A DNA stretch of 64,000 nt from Rhodanobacter sp. (GCA_024711345.1 JANJTA010000007.1:104381-168380), one strand, 5' to 3'; positions 8,542-18,793 are shown, numbered from the stretch's first letter. Numbers and translations: made by a program. The notes: a model not told the origin generated them from the sequence alone.

Positions 8542-11500
8542 CTACGCCATGGCTCGCTCGATTCGGGCAAGGACTGCATTCCGATCAGCCAGCCATTCGA
8601 TACCGTCGACGTGCACTACCTGCCAGCCGCGCCGACGCAACAAGGAAGCTCGCTGGGTCCGGCGATACGCACCATCGTCGGCGTCGCCCTCATCACAAAG
8701 AACCGCCACGCGATACGCCCGCCCGGCGGCTTCACCTTCAACTGCCACATCCACCTTGAAGCGCGAGGCGCCCACATGCGCGCTGGCCTGGATACCTTTC
8801 TCGACCAACACCTCGACGAGTTGGCCGGCAAGTGGTACGAAGCCAGGCAAGACCTCTTGCACGCTGCTGGCGGAAGGGCCAGCTGCGGCACGCACCACGT
8901 CCAGCACTCGCGAGGCAAGCGAGCGATTGCCACCGGACATATGGTGGACATATTCCAGATACGCCTTGAACAGGCGAGGACCGTCATTCTTCGCACGCGC
9001 CACACTCAATTGAGCGGGGTCGAACGAGGCAACCACGATGGCTTCCTGCCGTGCGCGCGAGACGGCCACGTTCAGGCGGCGCTCGCCACCGCGCTGGCCC
9101 AGCGGGCCGAACCGCGCCGGCACGTAACGCTGCACACCGCGCGTCTTGTGAACGCGCTCTACCGGTGCATGGCCCAGCGAGAAAACAATCACGTCGCGTT
9201 CGTCGCCTTGCACGCTTTCGATGTTCTTGACGAAGGGGCGGTCGTCGAGACGCTCTAGCGCTTCGGCAGCTCCGTACAGGTGGGCAAAATCCACTTGCGA
9301 TGAACGTCGCCGGTCAATGGCATCAAGTATGGCCAGCCGCTGCGACAGGTTGAAAGTCACAATGCCGATCGTCGGTGGATGCGACCGGGCCAGCAGTTCC
9401 CCGACGAGATCCACCACGCGCTCCGCTTCAACTTCATTGCGTCCACCCTCGTATTTTGCATCGGCTACAGCAATCCAACGCAGGCTGGCCGGTACCGGTG
9501 GTCGGGACGAAGCGGGACAGGTGAGTAGCGTGCCTTCGTACATCGCGTGGTTGGAGAACGCAATCAGATCCTCGTCTTGGCAGCGATAATGCCAGTCGAG
9601 CCTGCGCGCAGGCATGCGCAAACGGGCAAGTGTCAGCAGCGATTCCGAGCTGAGAAAATCGGCGGGCTCCGCTTCTTCCTCGGTATCCGTTTCGCCCTCG
9701 TCGCGCGCGGCCTTGAAAAAGGCGGTGGGCGGCATCTGCCGGTCGTCACCCGCGATGACCACTCGCCGCGCACGCAGCAGCGCGGGGAAGCCATTGGCAA
9801 CGGTACACTGCGACGCCTCGTCAAAAATCACCACATCGAACACTTGCTGGCGCGGAAACAACACGACCAGCGTTTCCGGCGACAGTAGCCACACCGGCAA
9901 CGCGTCGAACAAGCCTTGCCCGGCATAGCTGTGCACGAAACTGCGTAGCGGCATCAAGCCGCGCTGCTTGGCCACTTCATGCTGCAGTTTGTCGCGGGTG
10001 GCCTGCGCGGGCGTGCGCCGCGCATACTTTTCAGCTGCGGGCATGGCAAGCAGGGGTACCGCGTCAGCGCCATTGAGCACGCGGTGACGAGATGCCAGTG
10101 CCTGAGCTTCCAGTGCTTCATTCAGCTGACGAGTGGCACTGTCGTCCACCTCACCGCTGCGCAGGGCACCCGGTAACGCGTCGTGCCCCGCCTGTACACG
10201 ACCCATTGCCCACGCCTTCAGCAGAATGGACGACCATGCGCCAGAAGGCGCGTCGGCACACGCGGCAACCGCGAGGGGACCACATGCATCCACGGTCAAA
10301 GCTTCGGCGAGGTGTCGATCGAGTTCAGCGGCACGGTCAGCATGCTGCGCGAAGATGCGATACCGGACATCAAGTTCCGTAGCGGTGGTGCTCGGAGTCA
10401 GGTCATGAAAAATCTCGGCAGCAGCGCGATTGGCCGCGACATGTTTGCGCCACGCCTGCGCAGCGGCCAGACGGTCGAATACCGTTTGCCGCCACGCCTT
10501 TGCATCGCCGTTGATCCACGCATCCAGCGCTGTCAACGCATTCCGGACGCGAGCCAGACAATGTAGTGGTTCGGCAATGCCGGCTACGCGCTGCAAGGAC
10601 CGAGCAACCTGTCCGGCGTCGCCGACGAGCACCCGCTCAAGTCCGGTCCGGACAGCGATCTGGTCGAAACTTGCCCACAACCGCGCCAGTCGCAGCCGCC
10701 GATGCAGGTCACGCAATAAGGCGTCGTCGATCGGTCGGCCCAAGGCATCCGGCCAGACATCCGCCAGCTGTCGCTTGATGGTGCCGCGCGCCTTCCACCA
10801 GCCTGGCGACAGGTAACGCAAGAACGAGGTGCCTTGGACCAAAAGCGCCTGTACGCACTGCTCGAACGCCGGCGTGGTATCGACACGTACCGGTGCGGGA
10901 TGGGCCTGCCACGCTTCCGACGCGCTCATCCAGTCCGCCCGCAAGGCAAGCAAAGGCGTACAGCGATCGTCAGGACGTTCCAGCAGAGCTGCCGCCAGGG
11001 CATCAACATCCTTGATGGAGGTGATCGCCTTGTGCGCTATCAACAGTTCCTCCATGTGCGACTCGCTGGCAGCAGGCGCGACACCTTGGCGCGCTGCTGC
11101 CGCTTCGACAGCAGCAGCGGCGCGCACTGCCTGCATGAGCGATTCGGCGAGGCTTGCGCGTGCTTCGCGCGTACTCCCGGCCAGCGAGCGTCGCTGGTGT
11201 GTCGCTGAAGGGCGCCACGGACTGCCCGGCACCATCAAGTCAGCCCAGGGCCGGCAAACCTGCGCCAGCTTCGCCAGTTTGAGCGCGCTACCGAGCGAAA
11301 GACCTGCCAGTGGCGGCATGGCCTGGGGCACGGCAGCAGCAATGCCTGCGGCATAGGTGGCCAGCTTGCCCAGCGGCGGTTCACCCGCAGTCGAACGGCG
11401 CATATGCGCGATGCGCGGGCGCAGCCTTCCAGCGAACTGCGCGACGTCCTCCGCGGTAGACGCAAGCGCGGCATGGCCGCCGGTTCTGGACTCCAGGCGG

Positions 11501-14199
11501 TCGCGAATCTTGCGGAACAGCGTCTTGCGGTCATCGGCCACGTCGTGCACCACGCCCACGAGAGCATCGAACCCGACCCCCGCCAGGCGCTGGGCAACCA
11601 CGTCCAGCGCCGCACGCTTCTCGGATACCACCGCCACGCGCTCGCCGCGCGCGAGCGCATCCGCCACCAGGTTCACGATCACCTGGCTCTTGCCCGTACC
11701 TGGCGGACCATCGACGACCATGGCGCGCGTAATGCCTGCCATGCGCACCACATCCACCTGCGAAGGGTCGGCAGCGATCACCACAGTCGGCGACTGGGCG
11801 GTTGACTCGGGTGCACCCAACTCAGACGCATGGCCCGTACTCAGGGATGCCGGCAAAAGTGCATTGGCGCAACCCAGCAGCGCATGCACGTCCGCGCCAG
11901 GCAATTCCAATTCGGCGAGCAACTGCTCATAGTCGTGCAGCAGTTCGGAGCGTGACTGCGGAAACAGGCCAACGACGGCACAGGCTTCGAGTTCAAGTCG
12001 ACAGCCCTTCCAGGCAACCATGTCGTCATCGAGCGGGTCGAGCGTATGCAGTGCAGCATCGATCTCGAAAATGTCCATGCCGATCTGGCGCAGATGATTC
12101 GTCAGTGCCGCTATGCCCTGACTGGCATCGGCCGCAAGTGCGTCGAGCTTGATTGCCTGATCGTCTGCAAAAGGCCGGTTCGCCTTGAGATGGATGAGCC
12201 GAAACAGTGCCTGGTTGGCGATCGGTGGCTCATCTGCCATATGCACCAACGCCATGCCGCCGATGCCGTCCGGCTCCAGCTCCACTGGATGCAACAGTAG
12301 AGGTGCACGCACCACATAGCCGTTCACCACACCGCGCACGAAACCGACGCCGAGATGCAGGTCGCGTGCGCCGGTCTCCTCACGCCGCGCCAAGTGCTCG
12401 CGCCGCAGCTCGACAAGCTGGCGTAGAAGGCTGGCGGCCTCCTTCGACTCGCCAGCCTGTTCCGCCTGCACCAGCACCACGCGACGAGCGTCCTGCGCCA
12501 GCGTCAGGCAGCGATCGGCATGCCCGACCGAGATACGCGACAGGGCGGCGAGGTCGAACGCGCGACCGACGCGTACTTCACGGAGCCGCACCGATGGACT
12601 GCGCCCGTCACCGCTGATGAGCTCGTCACGCAGGCGCTGGATGGCGCGCAGCAACGCATCCCGCTGCAAAGGCGGCGGCGGCGTCACGGTTGCCGTTGCG
12701 TGCCTGGGCGACAACGCAATGATTCCATCCAGGTCGACCGTGGCGAAATCGGCCGACGTGGAAAGGTCAGCACGTTCCAGCGCCGCCGCAAGCCGCGCGA
12801 GCACAGCACCCTCACGGCGTGTTTCGCCCACCAGGCGCAGCAGCTGGCGCAAGGTAGTCTGCGACCCACCACGTCGCCAGATGGCGGCGAGATAAACATC
12901 CAGCGCCTGCGCAGCATCACGCGCACGCACCGGCAGCGGCTTGGCGGCGCTCTCCTCACGACGTTCCACCGTGATCCGACGAAGCACCGTGCGCGTCAAC
13001 GTACCGAACAGCTCCTCACCGCCAAGCAAGCGACCTATTTCCATGACACGCGCGAACTCGCGTTCGTCCGCCACGCCGTCGGCCGTGAGCACGTGGATCA
13101 ACAGGTTGAAAAGTGGGCGCAGGAACGATGAACCCCAAACCTTGGCCAGCGGCGCCAGCTCCTCGACGCGTTGTGCCGCTTGTGCCGGATCGAGCAGGCG
13201 GCGCCAGTCGGGCACCAACGAGGCAAAGGTGCGCTCCAGCACCTCAGCCTCTTCATCGCTGAGGTTGTCATCGGCCATCGACACCAGCACGGCAGCTGCC
13301 AGCGCCAGTTCATGCAGCTCTGCGGGCGGCGGCTCCAGGTACTGGAACGCGCCGTCGAGCCCGGGCTGGTGCAATACGCGCTCTATCAGGGCATCCACCT
13401 CGTCGAGCGTGCGCGTACCGGGGCCGCAACCGGTCAACTCGCGATACAGCGCGGTTTCGCTGAACAACCACGCGGCCCAGGCGCGCACGCCGTGTTCGGG
13501 GTGAGTGACGCCCTGTGCACTGTCACCATCCATGAGGCATGCCTCCACCAGCTCGCGACACTGGGCGAGATAGCCGGCCGTATCGCCGCCGAGATCTTCC
13601 GCGGGCAAGCCGGTGGTCGCCACCATTTCCAGGCGCAACAGCGCATCGAGATCCCGCGTTGCGAGCAGGGCGTAGCGGTCGGCAGTCAGCTCACGCGCCA
13701 TCGAAAGAGTGGAGGCAACCAGCGCAAGCTCTGCCGGCGCATCTTCCGCCAGCGCCAGTGACGTAGCCAGCGCACTCACCTGCGCATGCGGTGAATCCGG
13801 TCCGTGCGCGATGAAATGGCCAAACTCGTGACCGATCACCGCACGCAAGGCACCGTCGTCGAGCAGGGACAAAAGCCGCCCCTGGATCTCCATCAGGATC
13901 GGCTCGCGCAAGAGGTGCATCGCCGCGTTCTCACGGCCAGCAGACTGGTAGATCTCGACAGGCAAGGTCAGCCCGAACGCGTCCCGGACCTCGATTGCTG
14001 CCGCGATGGCTTTGGGTGCCATTGCTTCGGTGAGTCGCACGGCCCTCCCCAGCAACTGACGGCGCACCGCGTCGGGCTCGGGTAACGCGTATTGCGCTGC
14101 CGTCAGGGCCACTCCTGCATCCAGCGCGAGGCGCTCGAGCAGCGCATGCTCGACGCGCACCCGTACACGCGCCTCTTCGGCAATCCGTCCTGGCTCCAT
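8542..14199 (-). CDS. M48-like peptidase / TerB-like / DUF4011-like / SF1 helicase / nuclease-like fusion
   Basis: 1885 residues from ATG 14199 (preceded by AGGGGG); an in-frame start at 14334 would add 45 residues with no family similarity. Order of parts: M48-type zinc peptidase (HEFGH at 124-128, then ELTADRYAL and THPEHGVRAWA); an all-helical acidic TerB-like region (about 290-420); a region with APLLLHPVELEPDG and a PIANQAL phrase that resembles DUF4011; SF1 helicase with Walker A GPPGTGKS (831-838), DEAS (1460-1463), HYRCQDEDL, SVQGDERDV and RLNVAVSRARQ; and a C-terminal part FKVDVAV...VLCDEGD...LRRRGWQVVHVDGIEW (about 1810-1865) like Vsr/MTES nuclease ends. DUF4011-helicase-Vsr proteins are known anti-phage candidates (Hhe type). 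An intact-looking peptidase at the N-terminus is unusual. Stands alone, transcribed toward the M1 gene. Codon use is less GC-rich than its neighbours. Confidence 0.8.
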   Translation of the reverse strand: MEPGRIAEEARVRVRVEHALLERLALDAGVALTAAQYALPEPDAVRRQLLGRAVRLTEAMAPKAIAAAIEVRDAFGLTLPVEIYQSAGRENAAMHLLREPILMEIQGRLLSLLDDGALRAVIGHEFGHFIAHGPDSPHAQVSALATSLALAEDAPAELALVASTLSMARELTADRYALLATRDLDALLRLEMVATTGLPAEDLGGDTAGYLAQCRELVEACLMDGDSAQGVTHPEHGVRAWAAWLFSETALYRELTGCGPGTRTLDEVDALIERVLHQPGLDGAFQYLEPPPAELHELALAAAVLVSMADDNLSDEEAEVLERTFASLVPDWRRLLDPAQAAQRVEELAPLAKVWGSSFLRPLFNLLIHVLTADGVADEREFARVMEIGRLLGGEELFGTLTRTVLRRITVERREESAAKPLPVRARDAAQALDVYLAAIWRRGGSQTTLRQLLRLVGETRREGAVLARLAAALERADLSTSADFATVDLDGIIALSPRHATATVTPPPPLQRDALLRAIQRLRDELISGDGRSPSVRLREVRVGRAFDLAALSRISVGHADRCLTLAQDARRVVLVQAEQAGESKEAASLLRQLVELRREHLARREETGARDLHLGVGFVRGVVNGYVVRAPLLLHPVELEPDGIGGMALVHMADEPPIANQALFRLIHLKANRPFADDQAIKLDALAADASQGIAALTNHLRQIGMDIFEIDAALHTLDPLDDDMVAWKGCRLELEACAVVGLFPQSRSELLHDYEQLLAELELPGADVHALLGCANALLPASLSTGHASELGAPESTAQSPTVVIAADPSQVDVVRMAGITRAMVVDGPPGTGKSQVIVNLVADALARGERVAVVSEKRAALDVVAQRLAGVGFDALVGVVHDVADDRKTLFRKIRDRLESRTGGHAALASTAEDVAQFAGRLRPRIAHMRRSTAGEPPLGKLATYAAGIAAAVPQAMPPLAGLSLGSALKLAKLAQVCRPWADLMVPGSPWRPSATHQRRSLAGSTREARASLAESLMQAVRAAAAVEAAAARQGVAPAASESHMEELLIAHKAITSIKDVDALAAALLERPDDRCTPLLALRADWMSASEAWQAHPAPVRVDTTPAFEQCVQALLVQGTSFLRYLSPGWWKARGTIKRQLADVWPDALGRPIDDALLRDLHRRLRLARLWASFDQIAVRTGLERVLVGDAGQVARSLQRVAGIAEPLHCLARVRNALTALDAWINGDAKAWRQTVFDRLAAAQAWRKHVAANRAAAEIFHDLTPSTTATELDVRYRIFAQHADRAAELDRHLAEALTVDACGPLAVAACADAPSGAWSSILLKAWAMGRVQAGHDALPGALRSGEVDDSATRQLNEALEAQALASRHRVLNGADAVPLLAMPAAEKYARRTPAQATRDKLQHEVAKQRGLMPLRSFVHSYAGQGLFDALPVWLLSPETLVVLFPRQQVFDVVIFDEASQCTVANGFPALLRARRVVIAGDDRQMPPTAFFKAARDEGETDTEEEAEPADFLSSESLLTLARLRMPARRLDWHYRCQDEDLIAFSNHAMYEGTLLTCPASSRPPVPASLRWIAVADAKYEGGRNEVEAERVVDLVGELLARSHPPTIGIVTFNLSQRLAILDAIDRRRSSQVDFAHLYGAAEALERLDDRPFVKNIESVQGDERDVIVFSLGHAPVERVHKTRGVQRYVPARFGPLGQRGGERRLNVAVSRARQEAIVVASFDPAQLSVARAKNDGPRLFKAYLEYVHHMSGGNRSLASRVLDVVRAAAGPSASSVQEVLPGFVPLAGQLVEVLVEKGIQASAHVGASRFKVDVAVEGEAAGRAYRVAVLCDEGDADDGAYRRTQRASLLRRRGWQVVHVDGIEWLADRNAVLARIERAMA

Positions 14200-14561
14200 G
14201 GCTACCCCCTGCCGCCCCTGTTCTCGCTTATCAAGCAGCGCATGGGCAGACAAGTCAAGCTGACGACCGCCGACTCCGCGCCAATAGATTCTTCTTGTGC
14301 ACCGGACGAACGGATCCGCAGCAGCAGCACCCAAGACATTCGCCGCCGAGCTCGCAACACGCGAGCAGTACTACGCTGCCGGTGAAGTAGAGCCTCAAAC
14401 TGCGAGCCTCGCTTCTTCCTCTGCCTGCAGGGGAGAGCCTGGGAGGGGCGATCCTCGCCAGCGGAGGAAGCTGCATCGAGCTTCGACCACGGCTGTCGCG
14501 GCCTGCCGATGCCCTCCATCCCGGGAGTCGAACCGGATTCACGCATAGAGCGCGGCACGCC
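14200..14561. other. Intergenic region upstream of the giant helicase gene
   Basis: 362 bases between the TonB-dependent receptor stop and the helicase start, both on the minus strand. It should hold the helicase promoter and leader. I see no convincing gene. Read on the minus strand, 14525-14553 contains GGTTCGACTCCCGG, like a tRNA T-arm, but no D-arm, anticodon arm or CCA end accompanies it. No clear terminator for the receptor gene is visible. Confidence 0.5.
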
Positions 14562-16721
14562 CTAGAAAACCAGCCGCATCCCCAGCATCCAGGTGCGGCC
14601 CGGGCCCGGTTCGAAATAGCGTCCGTTGCTGTCGTTGACGATCACCGAACCGATGTAGCGGCGGTCACCGAGGTTGTCCACGCGGGCAGTCAGCTGCAGG
14701 CGGGTGTGCGCGGCCAGGGCCACGGTATAGCCGGCTTCCACGCCGACCAGGCCATAGCCGGCGGCGTGTTCGCTGGCGGCATCGTTGACGGTCACCGCGC
14801 CCACGCCGGTCAGGTCCAGGCTTTCGTGCCAGCCCAGCTCGCCGCCGTGGCGGATGCGCAGCGAGCCGTAGTTCTCCGGCACGCCCGGCATGCGGGTACC
14901 GGCGGCCACCGGCAGGCTGACCGCCGCGCAGGGCGTGGCGCGGCAGGCGAGGAAGCCGCTGCGGAAGCGCGCCTGCAGATGGGTGAAGCCGGCGCCGAGC
15001 TGCCAGTCCCCGCCAAGTTCGCCGCTCAGCGAGAATTCGACACCCTGGCGCCGCGTGCGGCCCACGTTCTGGTAGGTGGAGCGGCCGTTCTCGCTGGTCC
15101 TGACCGCCAGCTCGTCGCGCGTATCGGCACGGAACGCCGCCGCGTCGAACGCCAGCGCACGGCTGAGCTGCCACTTCGCGCCGAGCTCCAGGTTGCGGCT
15201 GCGCGCCGGGCGCAGGTCGAAGGCGAGGCCCGGCCGGCCGTCGCTGCGATAGCCCAGTTCGTTGAAGCTTGGCGTTTCGAAACCCTTGCCGTAGCTGGCG
15301 TAGAGCCGCAGGTTGTCGCCTGGCCGGAATACCAGCCCGGCCATCGGCGTGGTGGCGGCGTAGTCCACGCCGCCGCTGTCGTCCGGATTGGTCGCCGTGA
15401 CGTAGCGGTCGCGCGTACGGAAGCGCACCTCGTCATGCCGCACGCCCAGCAGCAGCGACCAGTGCTCGGCGAAATGCCAGTACCACTGCGCATACGGGTC
15501 GATGCTGTCGACGTTGTCGTTCTCGTCGCGGCGCAGGGCGCCGCGGACGCCCAGCGTGTCACCGACGAAGTTGTTGTAGCCGCGACGATGCTGCCGCTGG
15601 CCGTCGGCGCTGACGCCCAGGACGAGTTCATAGCCGCGACCGGCCAGGCGGCCGGCATGCGTCCAGCGTGCATCGAGGCCGCCGTAGTCGGTATCCAGCG
15701 CCACCACGCCGCCCGGCGACAGCGGGTTCTGCTCCACGCGCGCCGGAATCGACTGGTACTGCAGGATGCGGCGCTGGCCGGCATAAGCCATCGCGCGCAG
15801 CGTGTCGTTGCCGCCGAACGACTGCTCGTAGACGGCGCCCAGCTGGTTCTGCTCGATGCGTTTGCGGGTGTCGTACTGCAGCGCGGGCGCGGCGACCTGC
15901 CGTGGATCGGCATCGACCTGCGCCCGGGTGAGTCCGAGCGGATCCTGCGCGGTCGGCTGGTGCAGGCGGTTCGCCACCAGGGTGAGCCGCTTGCCATCGC
16001 CCAGGGCCACGCCGAACCGGGCGTTGTCCGATTCGCGGCGCACCCGGCTGTGCGGCCGGTAGCCGCCGGCAACGAAGAGCGAGCCGGCGAGGTTGTAGTC
16101 GACCGGCCCCAGCATGCCGCGCGTGTCGATGCTGGCGCGGAAGCCGTCGTGGCTGCCGGCATGCAGGCCCAGCGTGGTCAGCGGCGTCGGCGTGCCCTCG
16201 GCGCTCCACAGCTGCACCACGCCGCCGGCGGCGTTGCCGTAGAGCACCGAGAACGGGCCACGCAGTATCTCGATGCGGTCGGCCGCATCGAAGTTGAAGT
16301 GCGACACCTGGCCCTGCCCGTCCGGCAGGGTGGCCGGGATGCCGTCGACATACAGCCGGATGCTGCGCACGCCGAAGGTCGCGCGCGAGCCGAAGCCGCG
16401 GATCGAGAGCTGCACGTCCTGCGCGTAGTTCTGCCGGTCGCGCGCCAGGATGCCCGGCACGCCGACCAGCGACTCGGAGAGGTTCACGCCCGGCTGGCCC
16501 ACGACGGCGGGCTGGACCCGCACCACGCTGAGCGCGGCGGGAAGATCGGACGGGGCAATGTCCAGGCGCATTGCGCTGACCTGCACCGCGGGCAAGGTGG
16601 TGGCTTTCGCGCGCCCGGCCGCAACCATCTCCCGCGCGGCGGCCGGTGGCGGGGCAAGTCCGAGACAAGACAGCACCGCGACGATGGCCAGGGCGTGACG
16701 GTCGGAAAATCGCCAGTACAT
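14562..16721 (-). CDS. TonB-dependent outer-membrane receptor (siderophore-type)
   Basis: 719 residues from ATG 16721, chosen because a signal peptide follows (hydrophobic stretch ending LAPPPAAA). A plug domain follows: SLVGVPGILARDRQNYAQDVQLSIRGFGSRATFGVRSIRLYVDGIP, with ILRGPFSVLYGNAAGGVVQLWS. The rest is beta-barrel sequence ending in a terminal Phe (LGMRLVF), as expected for BAM-dependent insertion. This class takes up iron chelates, copper or similar nutrients with TonB-ExbBD energy; PcoB/OprC- or FecA-like ligands are possible but the sequence does not show which. Divergent from the DUF2231 gene at 16969. Confidence 0.9.
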   Translation of the reverse strand: MYWRFSDRHALAIVAVLSCLGLAPPPAAAREMVAAGRAKATTLPAVQVSAMRLDIAPSDLPAALSVVRVQPAVVGQPGVNLSESLVGVPGILARDRQNYAQDVQLSIRGFGSRATFGVRSIRLYVDGIPATLPDGQGQVSHFNFDAADRIEILRGPFSVLYGNAAGGVVQLWSAEGTPTPLTTLGLHAGSHDGFRASIDTRGMLGPVDYNLAGSLFVAGGYRPHSRVRRESDNARFGVALGDGKRLTLVANRLHQPTAQDPLGLTRAQVDADPRQVAAPALQYDTRKRIEQNQLGAVYEQSFGGNDTLRAMAYAGQRRILQYQSIPARVEQNPLSPGGVVALDTDYGGLDARWTHAGRLAGRGYELVLGVSADGQRQHRRGYNNFVGDTLGVRGALRRDENDNVDSIDPYAQWYWHFAEHWSLLLGVRHDEVRFRTRDRYVTATNPDDSGGVDYAATTPMAGLVFRPGDNLRLYASYGKGFETPSFNELGYRSDGRPGLAFDLRPARSRNLELGAKWQLSRALAFDAAAFRADTRDELAVRTSENGRSTYQNVGRTRRQGVEFSLSGELGGDWQLGAGFTHLQARFRSGFLACRATPCAAVSLPVAAGTRMPGVPENYGSLRIRHGGELGWHESLDLTGVGAVTVNDAASEHAAGYGLVGVEAGYTVALAAHTRLQLTARVDNLGDRRYIGSVIVNDSNGRYFEPGPGRTWMLGMRLVF

Positions 16722-16968
16722 GCTGGCCAGTGTGTCATGAAGCACGACGACCCGTGCGCGCCGCGCACGCATCACGCATGCATCACGCCCCCGCTCACAA
16801 CATAGCGGTTGGCAGGCACGGTCCGGTGCAACTGCCCGCGCCTGTTCGCAGCGGGAAGAGTTGCGCGCAGGGGAGGGTTCGGCATTCCGCCTGGCAACCA
16901 TTTCTCCCTACGCCACGACGCGGATCGTCCCCGCCATCGCCAGCGTTCTTCCTGCCGAGGAGCCGCCC

Positions 16969-17406
16969 GTGAACACCGCACCGCATCGCTCCGTCCTGGC
17001 CAACACGGTCTATGGCCTGCTCAATCCCCTGCCGTTCGGCTTCTTCGCCGCCGCGCTGATCTTCGACATCCTCTATGCCCGCACCGCGGTCGTCATGTGG
17101 AACAAGGGCGCCGCGTGGCTGATCGTGTTCGGCCTGCTGCTCGCGGTGATCCCGCGCTTCGTCAACCTCGCCCAGGTGTGGATCACCTCCCGCCACCTCG
17201 CCCGGCGCGCCGACCGGCTGGATTTCTGGCTCAACCTGCTGGCCATCGTGGCGGCGATCTTCAATGCGTTCGTGCACAGCCGCGATGCCTACGCCGTGGT
17301 GCCCGTCGGTGCCTGGTTGTCGGCATGCACGGTCGTCCTGCTGGCCATCGCCCATGTCGTGATGGCCGTGCATCACTCGGCGGCGGGGGAACACGTCCAT
17401 GAATGA
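16969..17406 (+). CDS. DUF2231-type membrane protein
   Basis: 145 residues from GTG 16969, which has GAGGAG ten bases upstream; an ATG at 16861 in the same frame would add a Pro/Ala-rich leader without membrane character. Four hydrophobic segments are visible (about residues 16-34, 43-60, 82-98, 110-130). NPLPFGFFAAALIFDILY at the N-terminus resembles DUF2231 proteins, which are often encoded beside PQQ- or cytochrome-dependent dehydrogenases. Its stop overlaps the start of the sorbosone-dehydrogenase-like gene by 8 bases, so the two are translated together. Role unknown; a membrane anchor or electron-transfer partner is a guess. Confidence 0.75.
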   Translation: MNTAPHRSVLANTVYGLLNPLPFGFFAAALIFDILYARTAVVMWNKGAAWLIVFGLLLAVIPRFVNLAQVWITSRHLARRADRLDFWLNLLAIVAAIFNAFVHSRDAYAVVPVGAWLSACTVVLLAIAHVVMAVHHSAAGEHVHE

Positions 17407-18727
17407 GATCGTCCTTCGCAATGCGCTGGTCCTGGTCCTCGGCGTGATGCTGGGCGGCTGCAGCGGCAAGGCGTCGTACCAGCCGGCGCAGCAGTCGGGC
17501 GACGCCCCGCCGCTGCCGGCCGCGCGCAACTTTCTGGTCCCGCCGATGCAGGTTCCACGGTATGCCGGCTGGAAGCCGGGCCAGACGCCCACGGTGGCGC
17601 CCGGCCTGAAGATCGAGAAGATCGCCAGCGGACTGAAGCACCCGCGCCAGCTCTACACCCTGCCCAACGGCGACGTGCTGGTGGTGGAGTCCAACGGCCC
17701 CGGTGCCGAGCCGGTAACCACGCCGAAGCAGTTGATCGCCAACAAGATCAAGAACCTGTCGGGCAAGGGCGCGAAAGGCGGCAACCGGATCACCCTGCTG
17801 CGCCACAACGGCAATGCCGGCGGCGAATGGGAGAAGCACGCCTTCATCGAGCACCTGCACTCGCCGTTCGGCGTGCAGCTGATCGGCGACACCTTGTACG
17901 TGGCCAACACCGACGCGATCGTGAAGTTCCCCTACGTCACCGGCGAAACGCAGATCACCACCCCCGCCGTGGAGTTCACCGACCTGCCGGCCACCATCAA
18001 TCACCACTGGACCAAGGCGCTGGCGGCCAGCCCGGACGGCAGCAAGCTGTACGTCGGCGTCGGTTCCAACAGCAACATCACCGAGAACGGCCTGGAGCAG
18101 GAATACCGGCGCGCGGTCGTGCTCGAGGTGGACGTGGCCAGCGCCGGCAGCCGCATCTACGCCTCGGGTATCCGCAACCCGACCGGGCTGCAGTTCGAAC
18201 CGCATACGGGCAAGCTGTGGGCGATCGCCAACGAGCGTGACGAGATCGGCGCGGATCTGGTGCCCGACTACCTCACCTCGGTGCAGCCAGGCGGCTTCTA
18301 CGGCTGGCCATACAGCTACTTCGGCCAGCACGTGGACCGCCGCGTGATGCCGCAGCGGCCGGACCTGGTGGCGAAGGCGATCAAGCCCGACTACGCGCTG
18401 GGCTCGCACGTGGCCGCGCTCGGCCTGCTGTTCTCCGACACCAACGCGCTGCCGGCGAAGTACCACAACGGCGCGTTCGTCAGCGAGCACGGCAGCTGGG
18501 ACCGCTCGCCGCTGAGCGGCTACGCCGTGGTCCACGTCGCGTTCGTCGAAGGCAAGCCCGTCGGCACTCCCGAGCCGGTCGTCGCCGGCTTCCACTCGGA
18601 CGACGAATCGCAGCTGTACGGCGCGCCGGTCGGACTGGCGCAGGACAAGGACGGCGCGCTGCTGATCGCCGACGACGTCGGTGATGCGGTCTGGCGGGTC
18701 ACCGCCGCCGCGCCCGGCACGCCCTGA
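17399..18727 (+). CDS. PQQ-type sugar dehydrogenase-like lipoprotein (sorbosone dehydrogenase family)
   Basis: 442 residues. The signal peptide ends in a lipobox, LGGC with Cys21, so the protein should be lipid-anchored. The body is a beta-propeller of the soluble glucose/L-sorbosone dehydrogenase family: LKHPRQLYTLPNGDVLVVES, GNRITLLRHNG, SPFGVQLIGDTLYVANTD, IYASGIRNPTGLQFEP and SEHGSWDRSPLSGYAVV are the typical blades. Family members oxidise sugars using PQQ, but many homologues have no proven activity. Co-translated with the DUF2231 membrane protein. A strong hairpin terminator follows 30 bases after the stop. Confidence 0.87.
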   Translation: MNEIVLRNALVLVLGVMLGGCSGKASYQPAQQSGDAPPLPAARNFLVPPMQVPRYAGWKPGQTPTVAPGLKIEKIASGLKHPRQLYTLPNGDVLVVESNGPGAEPVTTPKQLIANKIKNLSGKGAKGGNRITLLRHNGNAGGEWEKHAFIEHLHSPFGVQLIGDTLYVANTDAIVKFPYVTGETQITTPAVEFTDLPATINHHWTKALAASPDGSKLYVGVGSNSNITENGLEQEYRRAVVLEVDVASAGSRIYASGIRNPTGLQFEPHTGKLWAIANERDEIGADLVPDYLTSVQPGGFYGWPYSYFGQHVDRRVMPQRPDLVAKAIKPDYALGSHVAALGLLFSDTNALPAKYHNGAFVSEHGSWDRSPLSGYAVVHVAFVEGKPVGTPEPVVAGFHSDDESQLYGAPVGLAQDKDGALLIADDVGDAVWRVTAAAPGTP

Positions 18728-18757
18728 CCCTGGGCGCGGCGAGACAGAAGCGAGACG

Positions 18758-18793
18758 AGAAAAAAGCCCCTGCAAAAGCAGGGGCTTTTTTTT
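18758..18793 (+). terminator. Bidirectional Rho-independent terminator
   Basis: A perfect 9-bp stem (AGCCCCTGC / GCAGGGGCT, 18765-18786) with an AAAA loop has an A-run before it and a T-run after it, so it can end transcription from both sides. It closes the DUF2231/dehydrogenase operon. The same kind of hairpin, followed at the same distance by a related 40-base motif, recurs at 26.37 and 44.41 kb. Confidence 0.9.

Noticed and set aside
14525..14553. tRNA-like T-arm (GGTTCGACTCCCGG) on the minus strand
   Set aside because: No D-arm, anticodon arm or acceptor stem can be built around it; at most a fragment.
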